Source: Agromyces mangrovi (GTDB lineage Bacteria > Actinomycetota > Actinomycetes > Actinomycetales > Microbacteriaceae). Taken from it: a stretch of 64,000 nt of DNA. Location of the stretch: positions 1,426,001 to 1,490,000 of the forward strand of contig NZ_AP027737.1 of the NCBI RefSeq assembly GCF_030296695.1, given 5' to 3'. Position 1 is the stretch's first letter. Each line of letters starts with the position of its first letter. The notes beneath the pieces are model-generated. The model made no database searches, was not told the origin of the DNA, and saw only the letters and a program-made list of their open reading frames with translations. This document shows positions 48,291 through 60,690 of the stretch, piece after piece. A program made the position numbers and the translations under genes.

Positions 48291-49523
48291 TCAGCCGCCG
48301 AGCTCGGCCTCGAGGTCGCCGACCATGGTGTTCCAGGTCGGCACGGGGTCGGAACCGGCGATGATCTGGGCCTGTGCGGCGTTCCAGAAGTCCCAGACGG
48401 AGCCCATCTCGGGGATGCTCGGCATCGGCACGCCGTTCTGCGACGACGCGAGGAACCCGGCGATGATCGGGTCGGACGCGACCTCCTCGGCGACCGTGCT
48501 CCACGCGGGGATGCGCGGGTCCGCCTCGTACAGTGCGCGCTGCGCCTCCTCGGTCGCGATGTAGTTCACGAGGAACTCCTGCGCGATGAGGGCGTTCTCG
48601 CTCTGCGAGCTGAGGTAGAAGCCCTGCACGCCGACGAACGGCGCCGCGGTGCCGTCACCGGCCGGCGGAACCGGGTTGACCGCGACGTTGACGTCGGGGT
48701 ACTCGCCGATCGCCCACGGGCCCTGCACCGTGTAGGCGGCCTCGCCGCTGTTGAAGAGCTCGTTGTTGATCGCGTAGTCGACGGTCGTCGAGATGTAGCC
48801 CGTGCCCGACTCGCCGTTCTCCGCGAGCCACTCCGCGAACGCATCGCCGTTGGCGCCGCCCATGCCGACCTCGTTGGTGTACGAGCCCGAGGAGTCCTGC
48901 ACGAAGACCGGGGCGTCGAACGACGTCTGGAACGGGTACATGGTGTAGCCGTCACCGGTCTGGCCGGCCGTGTTGATCACGAACGGACGCTCGGCACCCG
49001 AGTCGATGCCGTTCTGGATCATCTCGTCCCACGTCGCGGGCGCCTCCTCGCCGACGAGGTCGACGTTCTGGATGAGCGCGATCGCCTCGAGCGAGTAGGG
49101 CAGCGCGTAGAGCTGGCCGTCGTAGGTCATGGCGTCCAGCGCGACCTGCTCGAACTCGCCGGTCTTGTCCGCGAGGTCGATCGTGTTCACGACACCCGCG
49201 CTCACGAGCGCACCCAGCCAGTCGTGGGCGCCGATCGTGATGTCGGGGCCCTCACCGGTCGGGACCTGCGTGATGAAGTCGTTGCGGATGTCCTCGAAGT
49301 TCTTCTGGACGAGCGTGACGGTCGCGCCCGTCTCCTCCTCGAACGTCGCTGCTGCGGCCTCGACCGCGGGCTCGCGGTTCTCGTCGACCCAGACCGTGAG
49401 CTCGACGCCGCTGGCGTCGACCGGCTCGCTCGACTCGTCGCTCGTGTCGCCGCCGCCAGCGCAACCGGCGAGCACTGCGACCGATGCGAGCGCGAGTGCG
49501 CTCATTCCGATGTGCTTTCGCAT
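48291..49523 (-). CDS. ganS: Galacto-oligosaccharide-binding lipoprotein (MalE/GanS type)
   Basis: A 410-residue solute-binding protein with lipobox LAGC (about residues 18-21). The mature protein has the maltodextrin/galacto-oligosaccharide-binding pattern: VELTVWVDENREPAVEAAAATFEE, GPDITIGAHDWLGALVSAG, LYALPYSLEAIALIQN, and GEAAYTVQGPWAIGEY. GAAAGAGG lies just before the ATG. In the operon it follows the GH42 gene, whose open frame as given runs into it only because of an apparent frameshift. Confidence 0.92.
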   Translation of the reverse strand: MRKHIGMSALALASVAVLAGCAGGGDTSDESSEPVDASGVELTVWVDENREPAVEAAAATFEEETGATVTLVQKNFEDIRNDFITQVPTGEGPDITIGAHDWLGALVSAGVVNTIDLADKTGEFEQVALDAMTYDGQLYALPYSLEAIALIQNVDLVGEEAPATWDEMIQNGIDSGAERPFVINTAGQTGDGYTMYPFQTSFDAPVFVQDSSGSYTNEVGMGGANGDAFAEWLAENGESGTGYISTTVDYAINNELFNSGEAAYTVQGPWAIGEYPDVNVAVNPVPPAGDGTAAPFVGVQGFYLSSQSENALIAQEFLVNYIATEEAQRALYEADPRIPAWSTVAEEVASDPIIAGFLASSQNGVPMPSIPEMGSVWDFWNAAQAQIIAGSDPVPTWNTMVGDLEAELGG

Positions 49524-49642
49524 TCCTCTTTCCCTTCAGAGTTGGCCGGCGCCGCGTGCCTCTGTGAATCGCGGCGTTGCGACCGGGTGGTGGTGCGTCG
49601 GGCGGATGCCGCGGCGCGAAGGTCGTGCGGGAGTCCCGCGGG

Positions 49643-51678
49643 TCACGAGTCGGGGCGATCACCCCCTCGCGACCGCGGTCGGTGCGGACGACGGCGACGC
49701 CGCCGCCCGGCACACGCAGGGTGCCCGGCGCCTCGGCGCCGGTGAGCAGTTCGGTTCCGGATGCCGCGAGCTCGGCCGCATCCTCCCGATGGTTGACGAG
49801 CACCAGGTAGTCGGCGTCGTCGCCTCGACGGGTGATCGCCTCGACGCCGTCGGGGAGTGCGGGCGGCTCGATGCCGGCATCCGCGTAGACCGCGCCGAGC
49901 AGCACGTCGAGGGCGTCGCCGTGCAGTCGCGTGGAGACGTACCAGCCCGTGCCTGCGCCGTGCCGGTTGCGGGTCACCGCGGGCCTGCCCGCGCCGGGAC
50001 CATCCACGTACGTCGCGATGGCCTCGGCGCCGCTCATGACGAGATCCTCCGTCCAGGCGTCCGCGGCGAGTCCATTCTCGCCCGGCCATTCAAGGGTAAC
50101 TCCGTCACCCTCCCGGAGGGGCAGGAATTCCTCGACCCGAACGCCGAGCGCCGGCTCGAGCGGCGCGCCGAACCCGCCCTCGTGCACGGCGTCGTGCTCG
50201 TCGACGATCGCCGAGAAGAACGACACGAGCAGGGTGCCGCCGGCCTCGACGTAGCGCGTGAGGTTCGCGGCATCCGCCGTGCCGAGCAGGTACTGGGCCG
50301 GGGCGATGACGAGCTTGTACGCCGAGAGGTCCTGGCCGGGATGTGCGAAGTCGATCGTGATGCCCGCGCGCCAGAGCGGCTCGTAGAACGCCCGGATGCG
50401 CTCCTTGTGGTCGAGCTCGACCGAGGGGCGCCACTCGAGGTCCTGCGCCCAGAACGACTCGAAGTCCCAGAGGATCGCGACGTCTGCGAGCACGCGCGAG
50501 CCCTGCACCTCGTCGAGCCGGTCGAGCATCGCGCCGAGCTCGACGACCTCGCGCCAGACCCGCGAGCCGGTGCCGGCGTGGGGGATCATCGCCGAGTGGA
50601 ACTTCTCGGCGCCCGAGCGGGATGCGCGCCACTGGAAGAACAGGATCGCGTCGGCGCCGCGACCCAGGTGGGTGAGCGAGTTGCGCGCCATCTCGCCGGG
50701 TCGCTTCGCGATGTTGCGGGGCTGCCAGTTCACGGCCGACGTGGAGTGCTCCATGAGGATCCACGGCGCCCCGCCGCCCAGCGAGCGGGAGAGGTCGGCG
50801 GCGATCGCGAGGCCGATCTCGCCCTCGGGGTCGGCGGCCCACAGGTAGTGGTCGTCGGCGACGATGTCGACCTCGCGCGCCCAGGCCCAGAGGTCGGTGG
50901 TCCAGCTCTGGTTGGCCATGAAGTTGGTGGTGACGGGCTGCGACGCGTGGGCGCGGATCGCGTCGCGCTCTGCGATGAAGCACTGCAGGAGCTGGTGGTC
51001 GGTGAACCGGTGGAAGTCGAGCCGCTGGGCGGGGTTGACCACCGAGGGGGCCGCCGCGGGCGCACCCACGTGGGCCCAGTCGGTGTAGTGCTGGCCCCAG
51101 AACGCGGTGCCCCACGCGCGGTTCAGGCCGTCGAGGTCGCCGTAGCGCTCGCGCAGCCATTCCCGGAAGGCGGCGACCGACTGCGGCGAGAAGTCCTCGC
51201 CCACGGGCACGCCGTACTCGTTGTGCACGTGCCACATCACGACCGCGGGGTGGTCGGCGTACCGCTCGGCGAGCGCACCCGCGATGCGCACGATCGCCTC
51301 GCGGTAGGCGGGCGACGAGTGGGAGGCCATGCCGCGCGAGCCGAAGCCCATCACGGTGCCGTCGGCGGTGATCACGCGCGCATCCGGATGGTCGGCGAAG
51401 AACCACGCGGGCGGGGAGGCGGTCGGGGTGCCGAGGTCGACCGAGACGCCGTTGGCGTGCAGGAGGTCGAGGAGCTCGTCGAGCCAGTCGAAGTCGAACT
51501 CGCCCTCGCGGAGCTCGATGAGGGCCCAGGAGAAGATGCCGACGCTCACGAGGTCGACGCCGGCCTCGCGCATGAGCGCGACGTCCTCGCGCCAGACGTC
51601 GCGCCCCCACTGCTCGGGGTTGTAATCGCCGCCGTAGGCGATTCCCCGAAGCTCGGGCCAGGGGTGGTGCTGCGTCAT
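49643..51678 (-). CDS. ganA: Beta-galactosidase, GH42, apparent frameshift near the 3' end
   Basis: A cytoplasmic beta-galactosidase that trims imported galacto-oligosaccharides. The acid/base is Glu154 in WHVHNEYG and the nucleophile Glu310 in ILMEHSTS. The barrel, the trimerisation domain (around VAILWDFESFWAQ) and the C-terminal beta domain are complete. As written the frame passes its natural end and continues to 49252, overlapping the binding-protein gene by 272 bp with non-sense sequence. One extra base in the five-C run 49662-49666 gives a stop at 49643-49645 and a 678-residue protein, the normal GH42 size. The ATG at 51678 is the first gene of the gan operon. Confidence 0.88.
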
Positions 51679-51740
51679 GACGCTCCGTCGGGTCGTGGGT
51701 GGTGCGGTCGTGCTTCGATCCCGTCACGTCGACCGTGCGA

Positions 51741-51784
51741 CTGTGACCGGTCACAGTATTACCCCTGCGGGCTCCGTCCGGCAA
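51741..51784 (-). promoter_or_regulatory. gan operon promoter with perfect LacI-type operator
   Basis: Read on the minus strand, -35 TTGCCG (51784-51779) and -10 TAATAC (51761-51756) are 17 bp apart. The perfect 16-bp palindrome CTGTGACCGGTCACAG (51741-51756) begins at the end of the -10 and covers the start of transcription, the classic place for repression. The GH42 gene starts 63 bp further on. Confidence 0.7.
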
Positions 51785-51811
51785 GTCGGGGCATCCCGAC
51801 CGTTACCCAAC

Positions 51812-51826
51812 CGTGACCGGTCACAG
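51812..51826. promoter_or_regulatory. Second operator, in the ganR promoter
   Basis: CGTGACCGGTCACAG repeats the operator at 51741 with one change in the outer arm. The centres are 70 bp apart. It overlaps a possible -35 (51820-51825) for the divergent regulator gene, whose -10 would be TACGAT (51843-51848). This suggests autoregulation and possibly looping between the two sites. Confidence 0.7.
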
Positions 51827-51855
51827 CTCGGCGTCGACGCGGTACGATCACGGGC

Positions 51856-52872
51856 GTGGATGACACGACGACCGCTCGGCGCAAGCCCACCATCCGCGAG
51901 GTCGCGGCGGTGGCCGGCGTCTCCCGTGGAACCGTCTCACGCGTCATCAACGGCGGACACTGGGTCTCGCCCGAGGCGCGCGTCGCCGTCGAGGAGGCGA
52001 TCCGCACCACCGGGTACACCGCCAGCCACGCGGCCCGCAGCCTCGCGCGGGGGCGCGCCGACTCGGTCGCGTTCCTGCTCACCGAACCGCAGCACCTGCT
52101 GTTCGACGACCCGACCTTCGCGCTGCTGCTGCGCGGCGCGGCCGCCGCCCTGGCCCAGCGCTCGATGACCCTCGTGCTGCTCGTGGCCGGCACTCCCGAG
52201 GAACGCAGCCGCGTCGCCGACTACGTCAAGTCGGGCCACGTCGACGGGGTGCTCCTCATCTCCTCGCACGAGGCCGATCCGCTGTACGACTCGCTGCTCG
52301 ACGCCCAGGTGCCGCTCGTCTCGTGCGGCGTGCCGCTCGGACACGTGGGCCAGGCGCCCGCGGTCTCGGTCGACGAGTCGGGCTCGGCGCGCGCGATGAC
52401 CCGCTACCTGCGCGAGCAGGGCCACCGGCGCATCGCCATGATCGCCGGCCCGCACGACACCCCGGGCGGCAAGTACCGCCTCGTCGGGTTCCAGGAGGAG
52501 ATGGGCGCCGACTTCGACGCCGACCTCGTGGAGGAGGGCGACTACGGGCTCGAGTCGGGCGCCGCCGCGATGGAGCGCCTGCTCGCGCGCACGCGCGGGA
52601 TCGACGCCGTCTTCGCCGCATCCGACCTCATGGCCGCCGGGGCGGTGCGCGCCCTCCGCGCGGCCGGCCTGCGGGTGCCGGACGACGTCGCGGTCGCCGG
52701 CTTCGACGACTCGGGACTCGCGGCCACGCACCGCCCGCCGCTCACGACCATGCGCCAGCCGTGGGACCGCATCAGCTCGGAGATGGTCGACATGCTGCTC
52801 GACGTCATCGGCGGCGCACCGCGCGAGCCGATCACGCTGCCCACCGAACTGGTCGTGCGCGAGAGCGCCTGA
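51856..52872 (+). CDS. ganR: LacI-family regulator of the galactan operon
   Basis: A 338-residue repressor. The helix-turn-helix is IREVAAVAGVSRGTVSRVIN (about residues 13-32), followed by the hinge AARSLARGRADS and an effector domain with IDAVFAASDLMAAGA. It is divergent from the gan operon, and both intervening operators have the CCGG-centred palindrome expected for this family. The GTG at 51856 lies 8 nt after the -10 TACGAT with no ribosome-binding site, so the mRNA is probably leaderless. The effector is likely galactobiose or a similar product, by analogy with Bacillus GanR. Confidence 0.92.
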   Translation: MDDTTTARRKPTIREVAAVAGVSRGTVSRVINGGHWVSPEARVAVEEAIRTTGYTASHAARSLARGRADSVAFLLTEPQHLLFDDPTFALLLRGAAAALAQRSMTLVLLVAGTPEERSRVADYVKSGHVDGVLLISSHEADPLYDSLLDAQVPLVSCGVPLGHVGQAPAVSVDESGSARAMTRYLREQGHRRIAMIAGPHDTPGGKYRLVGFQEEMGADFDADLVEEGDYGLESGAAAMERLLARTRGIDAVFAASDLMAAGAVRALRAAGLRVPDDVAVAGFDDSGLAATHRPPLTTMRQPWDRISSEMVDMLLDVIGGAPREPITLPTELVVRESA

Positions 52873-52927
52873 GCTCCGCCCCGCCCCTCGGTGCGGCGGG
52901 CAGGCCGCCGGGTGCGAGGATGGACGG

Positions 52928-54025
52928 GTGACCGCACGACTGCACGACCCCGCCCTGCGCGGCTTCGCCTCCGACAACTACTCCGGCGTGCACCCCGAGG
53001 TGCTCCAGGCCATCGCGAACGCGAACGACGGCCACCAGATCGCCTACGGCGAGGACGTCTACACGACTCGCCTGCAGGAGGTGTTCGCCCAGCACTTCGG
53101 CGAGGGCGTGCACGCGTTCCCCGTGTTCAACGGCACGGGCGCGAACGTCACCGGGCTGCAGGCGATGCTGCCCCGCTGGGGCGCGGTCGTCTGCACGAGC
53201 ACGGCGCACATCCACACCGACGAGGGCGGGGCGCCCGAGCGCGTGGCGGGCCTGAAGCTGCTGCCCGTGCCGACGCCCGACGGCAAGCTGACTCCCGAGC
53301 TCATCGACCGCGAGGCGTGGGGCTGGGGCGACGAGCACCGCGCCCAGCCGCTCGTCGTCTCGATCACGCAGACCACCGAGCTCGGCACCGCGTACACCGT
53401 CGACGAGGTGCGCGCGATCGCCGACCACGTGCACGAGCGCGGCATGAAGCTGCACATGGACGGCGCGCGCATCGCGAACGCCGCCGCGACCCTCGACGTG
53501 CCGCTGCGCGACTTCACGACCGACGCCGGCGTCGACGTGCTGAGCTTCGGCGGCACGAAGAACGGCCTGCTCTACGGCGAGGCGATCGTTGTGCTCTCCG
53601 ACGACGCGCTCGAGCTGGCGGGCACGACCGGGCCCGACTCGATCCGGTACCTCCGCAAGCTCAACATGCAGCTGACCTCGAAGATGCGCTTCGTCTCGGC
53701 GCAGCTCATCGCGCTGCTCGAGGGCGACCTCTGGCTGCGCAACGCGCGCCACTCGAACACCATGGCGACGCGCCTGCGCGCCGCCCTCGAGGCGGGCGTC
53801 GCGGCGGGCGAGCTGCCCGGCCTCGACTTCAGCCAGCCGACCCAGTCGAACGCCGTCTTCGCCACGCTGCCGACGGGCGTCGCCGACCGGCTCCGCGACG
53901 TCTTCCGGTTCTACGACTGGGACGCCGCCCGCGGCGAGGTGCGCTGGATGTGCGCGTTCGACACCCTCGCCGACGACGTCGACGCGTTCGTGGCCGCGAT
54001 CCGCACGGAGCTCACGCGCGCCTGA
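52928..54025 (+). CDS. Low-specificity L-threonine aldolase (PLP-dependent beta-eliminating lyase family)
   Basis: Cleaves threonine or allo-threonine to glycine and acetaldehyde, a fold-type I PLP enzyme. The 365 residues show the family's N-terminal FASDNYSGVHPEVLQAI, an Asp178-containing KLHMDGARIANA and the PLP lysine Lys211 in SFGGTKNGLLYG. The GTG at 52928 has no strong Shine-Dalgarno. A GAGGAT 6 nt upstream could be a -10, so the transcript may be leaderless. Family membership is clear, and the precise amino-acid specificity is not. Confidence 0.9.
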   Translation: MTARLHDPALRGFASDNYSGVHPEVLQAIANANDGHQIAYGEDVYTTRLQEVFAQHFGEGVHAFPVFNGTGANVTGLQAMLPRWGAVVCTSTAHIHTDEGGAPERVAGLKLLPVPTPDGKLTPELIDREAWGWGDEHRAQPLVVSITQTTELGTAYTVDEVRAIADHVHERGMKLHMDGARIANAAATLDVPLRDFTTDAGVDVLSFGGTKNGLLYGEAIVVLSDDALELAGTTGPDSIRYLRKLNMQLTSKMRFVSAQLIALLEGDLWLRNARHSNTMATRLRAALEAGVAAGELPGLDFSQPTQSNAVFATLPTGVADRLRDVFRFYDWDAARGEVRWMCAFDTLADDVDAFVAAIRTELTRA

Positions 54026-54253
54026 GCGGCGCGTACCGCCGGCCGACGGGCAGCCGTCCGTCCAGTGACGATGAGCCCGGCGAGCCATCCGTCCACCCAT
54101 CGCGCTGCGAGCTTCCTGAGAGCGGACGTGCTCTCCGTGCTGGCACTGGCGCGAGGCATCCGACCCGCGGTGAAGATGGGACGAACCGTCGCCCGGGGTC
54201 TCCCGGCGACGGTTCCCCGGTGATCCGGATCCGGGGCCGAGGGGGAGCGACGC

Positions 54254-54610
54254 ATGACGACGGGAATCGCACTGGTGGACGCACGCGAGGGGGATCGCGG
54301 ACGAGTCGACCCGCGAGAGGACGGGGCCCGCACGGTCGGCCCCGAGGGGCGCCAGCTCATCGTCGTCGCGGCACTGGTGTCGGCCTTCGTCGTGGTGCTG
54401 CTGGTGCTGCTCGGCACGCTGCAGCCCGTGATCGCCACCAGCGCCATCATCGGCGTGGTCGCGGTGTTCGCCGCCATGCTCGTCGTGCGCACGACCGTCG
54501 AGCGCGCACGCACCCGGGTGCGCGCGCTCACCGCCCTGCTGGGCGTGCTCATCGCCGGCTCGGTCGCCGCCGTGCTCGCCGTCTCGGCCGCGGAGTGGCT
54601 CCCCGCCTGA
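54254..54610 (+). CDS. Small membrane protein, three predicted segments
   Basis: A 118-residue protein. About 33 charged residues at the N terminus precede three hydrophobic stretches (LIVVAALVSAFVVVLLVLLG, ATSAIIGVVAVFAAMLVV, LLGVLIAGSVAAVLAVSA). No family was recognised. The start context GGGGGAGCGACGC before the ATG contains a GGGGAG. The 228 bp before it hold no recognised feature. Confidence 0.65.
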   Translation: MTTGIALVDAREGDRGRVDPREDGARTVGPEGRQLIVVAALVSAFVVVLLVLLGTLQPVIATSAIIGVVAVFAAMLVVRTTVERARTRVRALTALLGVLIAGSVAAVLAVSAAEWLPA

Positions 54611-54724
54611 CGCGAAACCCCATGCATCGTCATGGAATAGCGCGCCCTCCGCGCGCGTTCGGGCTCCACGTGCGCTCCGATGCTGCAGTGCGCAGTCCGC
54701 ACCAGCACCATCCGGAGGGCCCCC

Positions 54725-55315
54725 ATGACCGACGCGACCACGCACACCCGCACCGCGACCACCGACGCACCCCTACTCGACGTGCTCGCCGAGCGCTGGA
54801 GCCCGCGCTCCTTCGACGCCGACGCGACCATCGACGCGCACGCCCTCGACGCCGCACTCGAGGCGGCCCGCTGGGCGCCCTCGGCCAGCAACTCGCAGCC
54901 CTGGCGGTTCATCGTCGGCCGCCGCGGCACCCGCACGTTCGAGCAGGTCCACGCCGCGCTCGCCGACGGCAACCGCGTCTGGGCCGACAAGGCCGCCGCG
55001 CTCGTCGTGAACGTCGCAGAGACCGCCGACCTCGACGGCACCCCGCGCCCCTGGGGCCACTACGACCTCGGCCAGTCGGTCGCCTACCTCGCCGCGCAGG
55101 CGCACCACGACGGGCTGCACACGCACCAGATGGGCGGCTTCGACCGCGACACCGTGCGCCGTGCGTTCGGCCTCGACGAGCGGTTCGAGCCGGTGTCGAT
55201 CATCGCGATCGGCGTGCTCGCGAGCCCCGACGCGCTCCCCGAGCGGCTGCGCGAGCGCGAGGTCGCCCCGCGCCGGCGCATGCCGCTCGACGAGATCGTG
55301 CTGCACCGCGACTGA
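54725..55315 (+). CDS. Nitroreductase family protein (FMN-dependent)
   Basis: A 196-residue flavoprotein. Family features are the N-terminal ERWSPRSFD, APSASNSQPWRFIV and the later YDLGQSVAYLAAQAHHDGL. Such enzymes reduce quinones, nitro groups or other small electrophiles with NAD(P)H. GGAGGG lies 5 nt before the ATG at 54725. It is a single gene ending at a hairpin. Confidence 0.9.
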   Translation: MTDATTHTRTATTDAPLLDVLAERWSPRSFDADATIDAHALDAALEAARWAPSASNSQPWRFIVGRRGTRTFEQVHAALADGNRVWADKAAALVVNVAETADLDGTPRPWGHYDLGQSVAYLAAQAHHDGLHTHQMGGFDRDTVRRAFGLDERFEPVSIIAIGVLASPDALPERLREREVAPRRRMPLDEIVLHRD

Positions 55316-55316
55316 T

Positions 55317-55374
55317 CGGATGCCCCGGGGCCGGCCGCGCTCAGCGAGGGCGTGCCGCCCCGGCGGGGCATCCG
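55317..55374. terminator. Possible convergent terminator
   Basis: CGGATGCCCC (55317-55326) and GGGGCATCCG (55365-55374) pair perfectly over 10 bp, enclosing a GC-rich 38-nt loop with further pairing potential. It lies between two convergent genes. The arms are also two facing copies of the window's frequent octamer. Confidence 0.5.
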
Positions 55375-55378
55375 CTCG

Positions 55379-55846
55379 TCACGCTGCGGCGGTCCTGCGC
55401 GACGGCGCGAGCATCAGCAGCGCGATGCCGTAGAGCAGGAACATCACGCCGACGCCGGCCGCGAACAGCGCGACGCCGAACGACACGACCGACGTGAACA
55501 GCGACGCCCGCAGGAACGACGCGTTCATCATGACCGCGCGCACCGGGTCCTCCTGGTCGAGCTCGGCATAGGTCGCTCCGCCGCTCGCCTCCAGGGAGTG
55601 GGTGTTGATGATGTCGGCCTGCACGAACGCGGTGAGCGGCCCGGCGACCTGCTGGCCCTGGAACGCCATGGCGTCGTCGGGCACGATGATGTTCTCGGCG
55701 CGGAGCTGGTTCGACACCGCGATCCACGCGACGATGCCCACGATGATGAGCAGCGCGCCGCCCACGACCCCGAGCCATCCGAAGATCTTGACGGCGGTGG
55801 TCTGTCCGCCGGTGAGTGCGATCGTGTTGGTCCCTGTCTCGGCCAT
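55379..55846 (-). CDS. Conserved actinobacterial membrane protein, often misnamed LigA
   Basis: A 155-residue protein with two membrane segments (IFGWLGVVGGALLIIVGIVAW and the C-terminal VSFGVALFAAGVGVMFLLYGIALLML). Between them is an extracytoplasmic region containing GQQVAGPLTAFVQADIINTHSLEASGG and YAELDQEDPVRAVMMNASFLRAS. I recall closely similar proteins in databases as aromatic ring-opening dioxygenase LigA, a name with no support from this sequence. GAGGGGAA precedes the ATG. The function is unknown. Confidence 0.8.
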   Translation of the reverse strand: MAETGTNTIALTGGQTTAVKIFGWLGVVGGALLIIVGIVAWIAVSNQLRAENIIVPDDAMAFQGQQVAGPLTAFVQADIINTHSLEASGGATYAELDQEDPVRAVMMNASFLRASLFTSVVSFGVALFAAGVGVMFLLYGIALLMLAPSRRTAAA

Positions 55847-55956
55847 GGCGATTCCCCTCGTTCGACGCCCCTGACAGGGCCGACCATAGCGAACCTGAAC
55901 GTCGGTTGGGAAGAGGCCGGGTGCCGCGAGTCGGACCCCGGCCTCCGCCGATCGAC

Positions 55957-58131
<2,175 letters not shown>

Positions 58132-58157
58132 TGGGGTTCCCTTTCACTGGTTCTAAA

Positions 58158-58178
58158 CTTGAGTCGAGTCTACTCAAC
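58158..58178 (-). promoter_or_regulatory. HAIR element (HspR-binding site) in the clpB promoter
   Basis: CTTGAGT-N7-ACTCAAC at 58158-58178 matches the HspR consensus CTTGAGT-N7-ACTCAAG at 13 of 14 positions. On the minus strand a -35 TTGAGT and a -10 TAGAAC are spaced 16 bp apart and overlap the element. clpB starts 27 bp downstream. Heat-shock control by HspR is the known role of this element. Confidence 0.85.
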
Positions 58179-58239
58179 TTTGCACGCGGGCGCACGTCGC
58201 GAGGCTGTGAAGTGCCTGCGGGCGAGCGGATGCCCCTGA

Positions 58240-59607
<1,368 letters not shown>

Positions 59608-59672
59608 TCGGGAATGCGAGCGGGCGTGACGCGGTTGCCAGACGACGAACCGAGCTACAGGAGGACGCCCCG

Positions 59673-60110
59673 ATGCCGTTGACCGGAGAGTACGCACCCA
59701 GCACCGCCGAGTGGGCCCGCACGCAGGCCGAGACCTACGAGGCCACCGACGGCCAGGAGGCCGGCACCATGCGCGGGGTACCCGTGATCGTGCTCACCTC
59801 GAAGGGCGCGAAGACCGGCAAGCTCCGCAAGACCGCGCTGATGCGCGTCGAGCACGCCGGCGAGTACGCCGTGGTGGCGTCGAAGGGCGGCGACCCGAAG
59901 CATCCGGTCTGGTACTGGAACCTCAAGGCGCACCCGCTGGTCGAGCTGCAGGACGGCGCGGTCAAGCGCGACTACACCGCACGCGAGGTCACCGACGACG
60001 AGCGCGAGACCTGGTGGGCGCGCGCGGCCGAGGTCTGGCCCGACTACGACGCGTACCAGACGCGCACCGACCGGCAGATCCCGGTGTTCGTGCTCACGCC
60101 CACCGAGTAG
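59673..60110 (+). CDS. Deazaflavin (F420)-dependent nitroreductase family protein (DUF385)
   Basis: A 145-residue Ddn-like protein. The family pattern is clear: [49 protein letters not shown], then [15 protein letters not shown]. Such proteins use F420H2 to reduce quinones or other substrates near the membrane. GGAGG lies 8 nt before the ATG. It follows the transaminase gene by 65 bp and may be co-transcribed with it. Confidence 0.92.
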   Translation: MPLTGEYAPSTAEWARTQAETYEATDGQEAGTMRGVPVIVLTSKGAKTGKLRKTALMRVEHAGEYAVVASKGGDPKHPVWYWNLKAHPLVELQDGAVKRDYTAREVTDDERETWWARAAEVWPDYDAYQTRTDRQIPVFVLTPTE

Positions 60111-60120
60111 CCGTCCGGCG

Positions 60121-60690
60121 TCAGCCGCCGTGGGCGAGGATCTGGATTCCGATCACGACCCCGCCGAAGACGACGAACACCGAGAGCGCGACGAGCTTCG
60201 CCCACGGCTTCAGGGTGGAGCGGCGCACCGCGAGGTAGCCGATCAGCCCGAGCGTCGCGAGGTAGATGAACGAGTCGATGCGCAGCGCGTCGTGCAGGTC
60301 GAGCCAGCCGAGCCAGGCCGCGGCGATCAGCAGCAGCGGCAGCACCGCGGTACCGAGCGCGCCCGATGCGATGCGCAGCTCGAGCCGGAACTCGAGCCGG
60401 CTCGGCAGCGCGCCGTGCACCGAGACGTGCGCGACGATGTCGGCGAGGAGCCCGGCGATCGTGATGCCCAGCACGCCGAGGGCGAGCGTGCCGAACGCGC
60501 GGCCGGGCTCGATGTGGTCGAACTCGCCGAGCAGCACGAGGGTGATCGCGAGCCCCGTGAAGGTCGCGTAGACGCGCTCCTTCAGGTACGCGGTGATCGC
60601 GCGCCGCTCGTCGTCGTCGAACTCCTCCATGGCGCGGCGGTCGGGCCGGCCACGACGCGGTCCGCGGGAAAGCCGCCCGTGCTCGGTCAC
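60121..60690 (-). CDS. Membrane protein of unknown function, co-translated with AI-2E transporter gene
   Basis: A 189-residue protein with a charged N terminus containing EEFDDDERRAITAYLKERVYA and four or five membrane segments (FTGLAITLVLLGEF, FGTLALGVLGITIAGLLADIV, LGTAVLPLLLIAAAWLGWL, FIYLATLGLIGYLAV, LVALSVFVVFGGVVIGIQIL). No family was recognised. The GTG at 60690 overlaps the stop of the AI-2E-family gene (GTGA), supporting this start over the later ATG. Its 3' end lies 10 bp from the convergent DUF385 gene. Confidence 0.7.
   Translation of the reverse strand: MTEHGRLSRGPRRGRPDRRAMEEFDDDERRAITAYLKERVYATFTGLAITLVLLGEFDHIEPGRAFGTLALGVLGITIAGLLADIVAHVSVHGALPSRLEFRLELRIASGALGTAVLPLLLIAAAWLGWLDLHDALRIDSFIYLATLGLIGYLAVRRSTLKPWAKLVALSVFVVFGGVVIGIQILAHGG

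Noticed and set aside
49252..49642. C-terminal extension of GH42 as real protein
   Set aside because: Arg-rich, unlike GH42, and overlaps the binding-protein gene. Better explained by a missing base.
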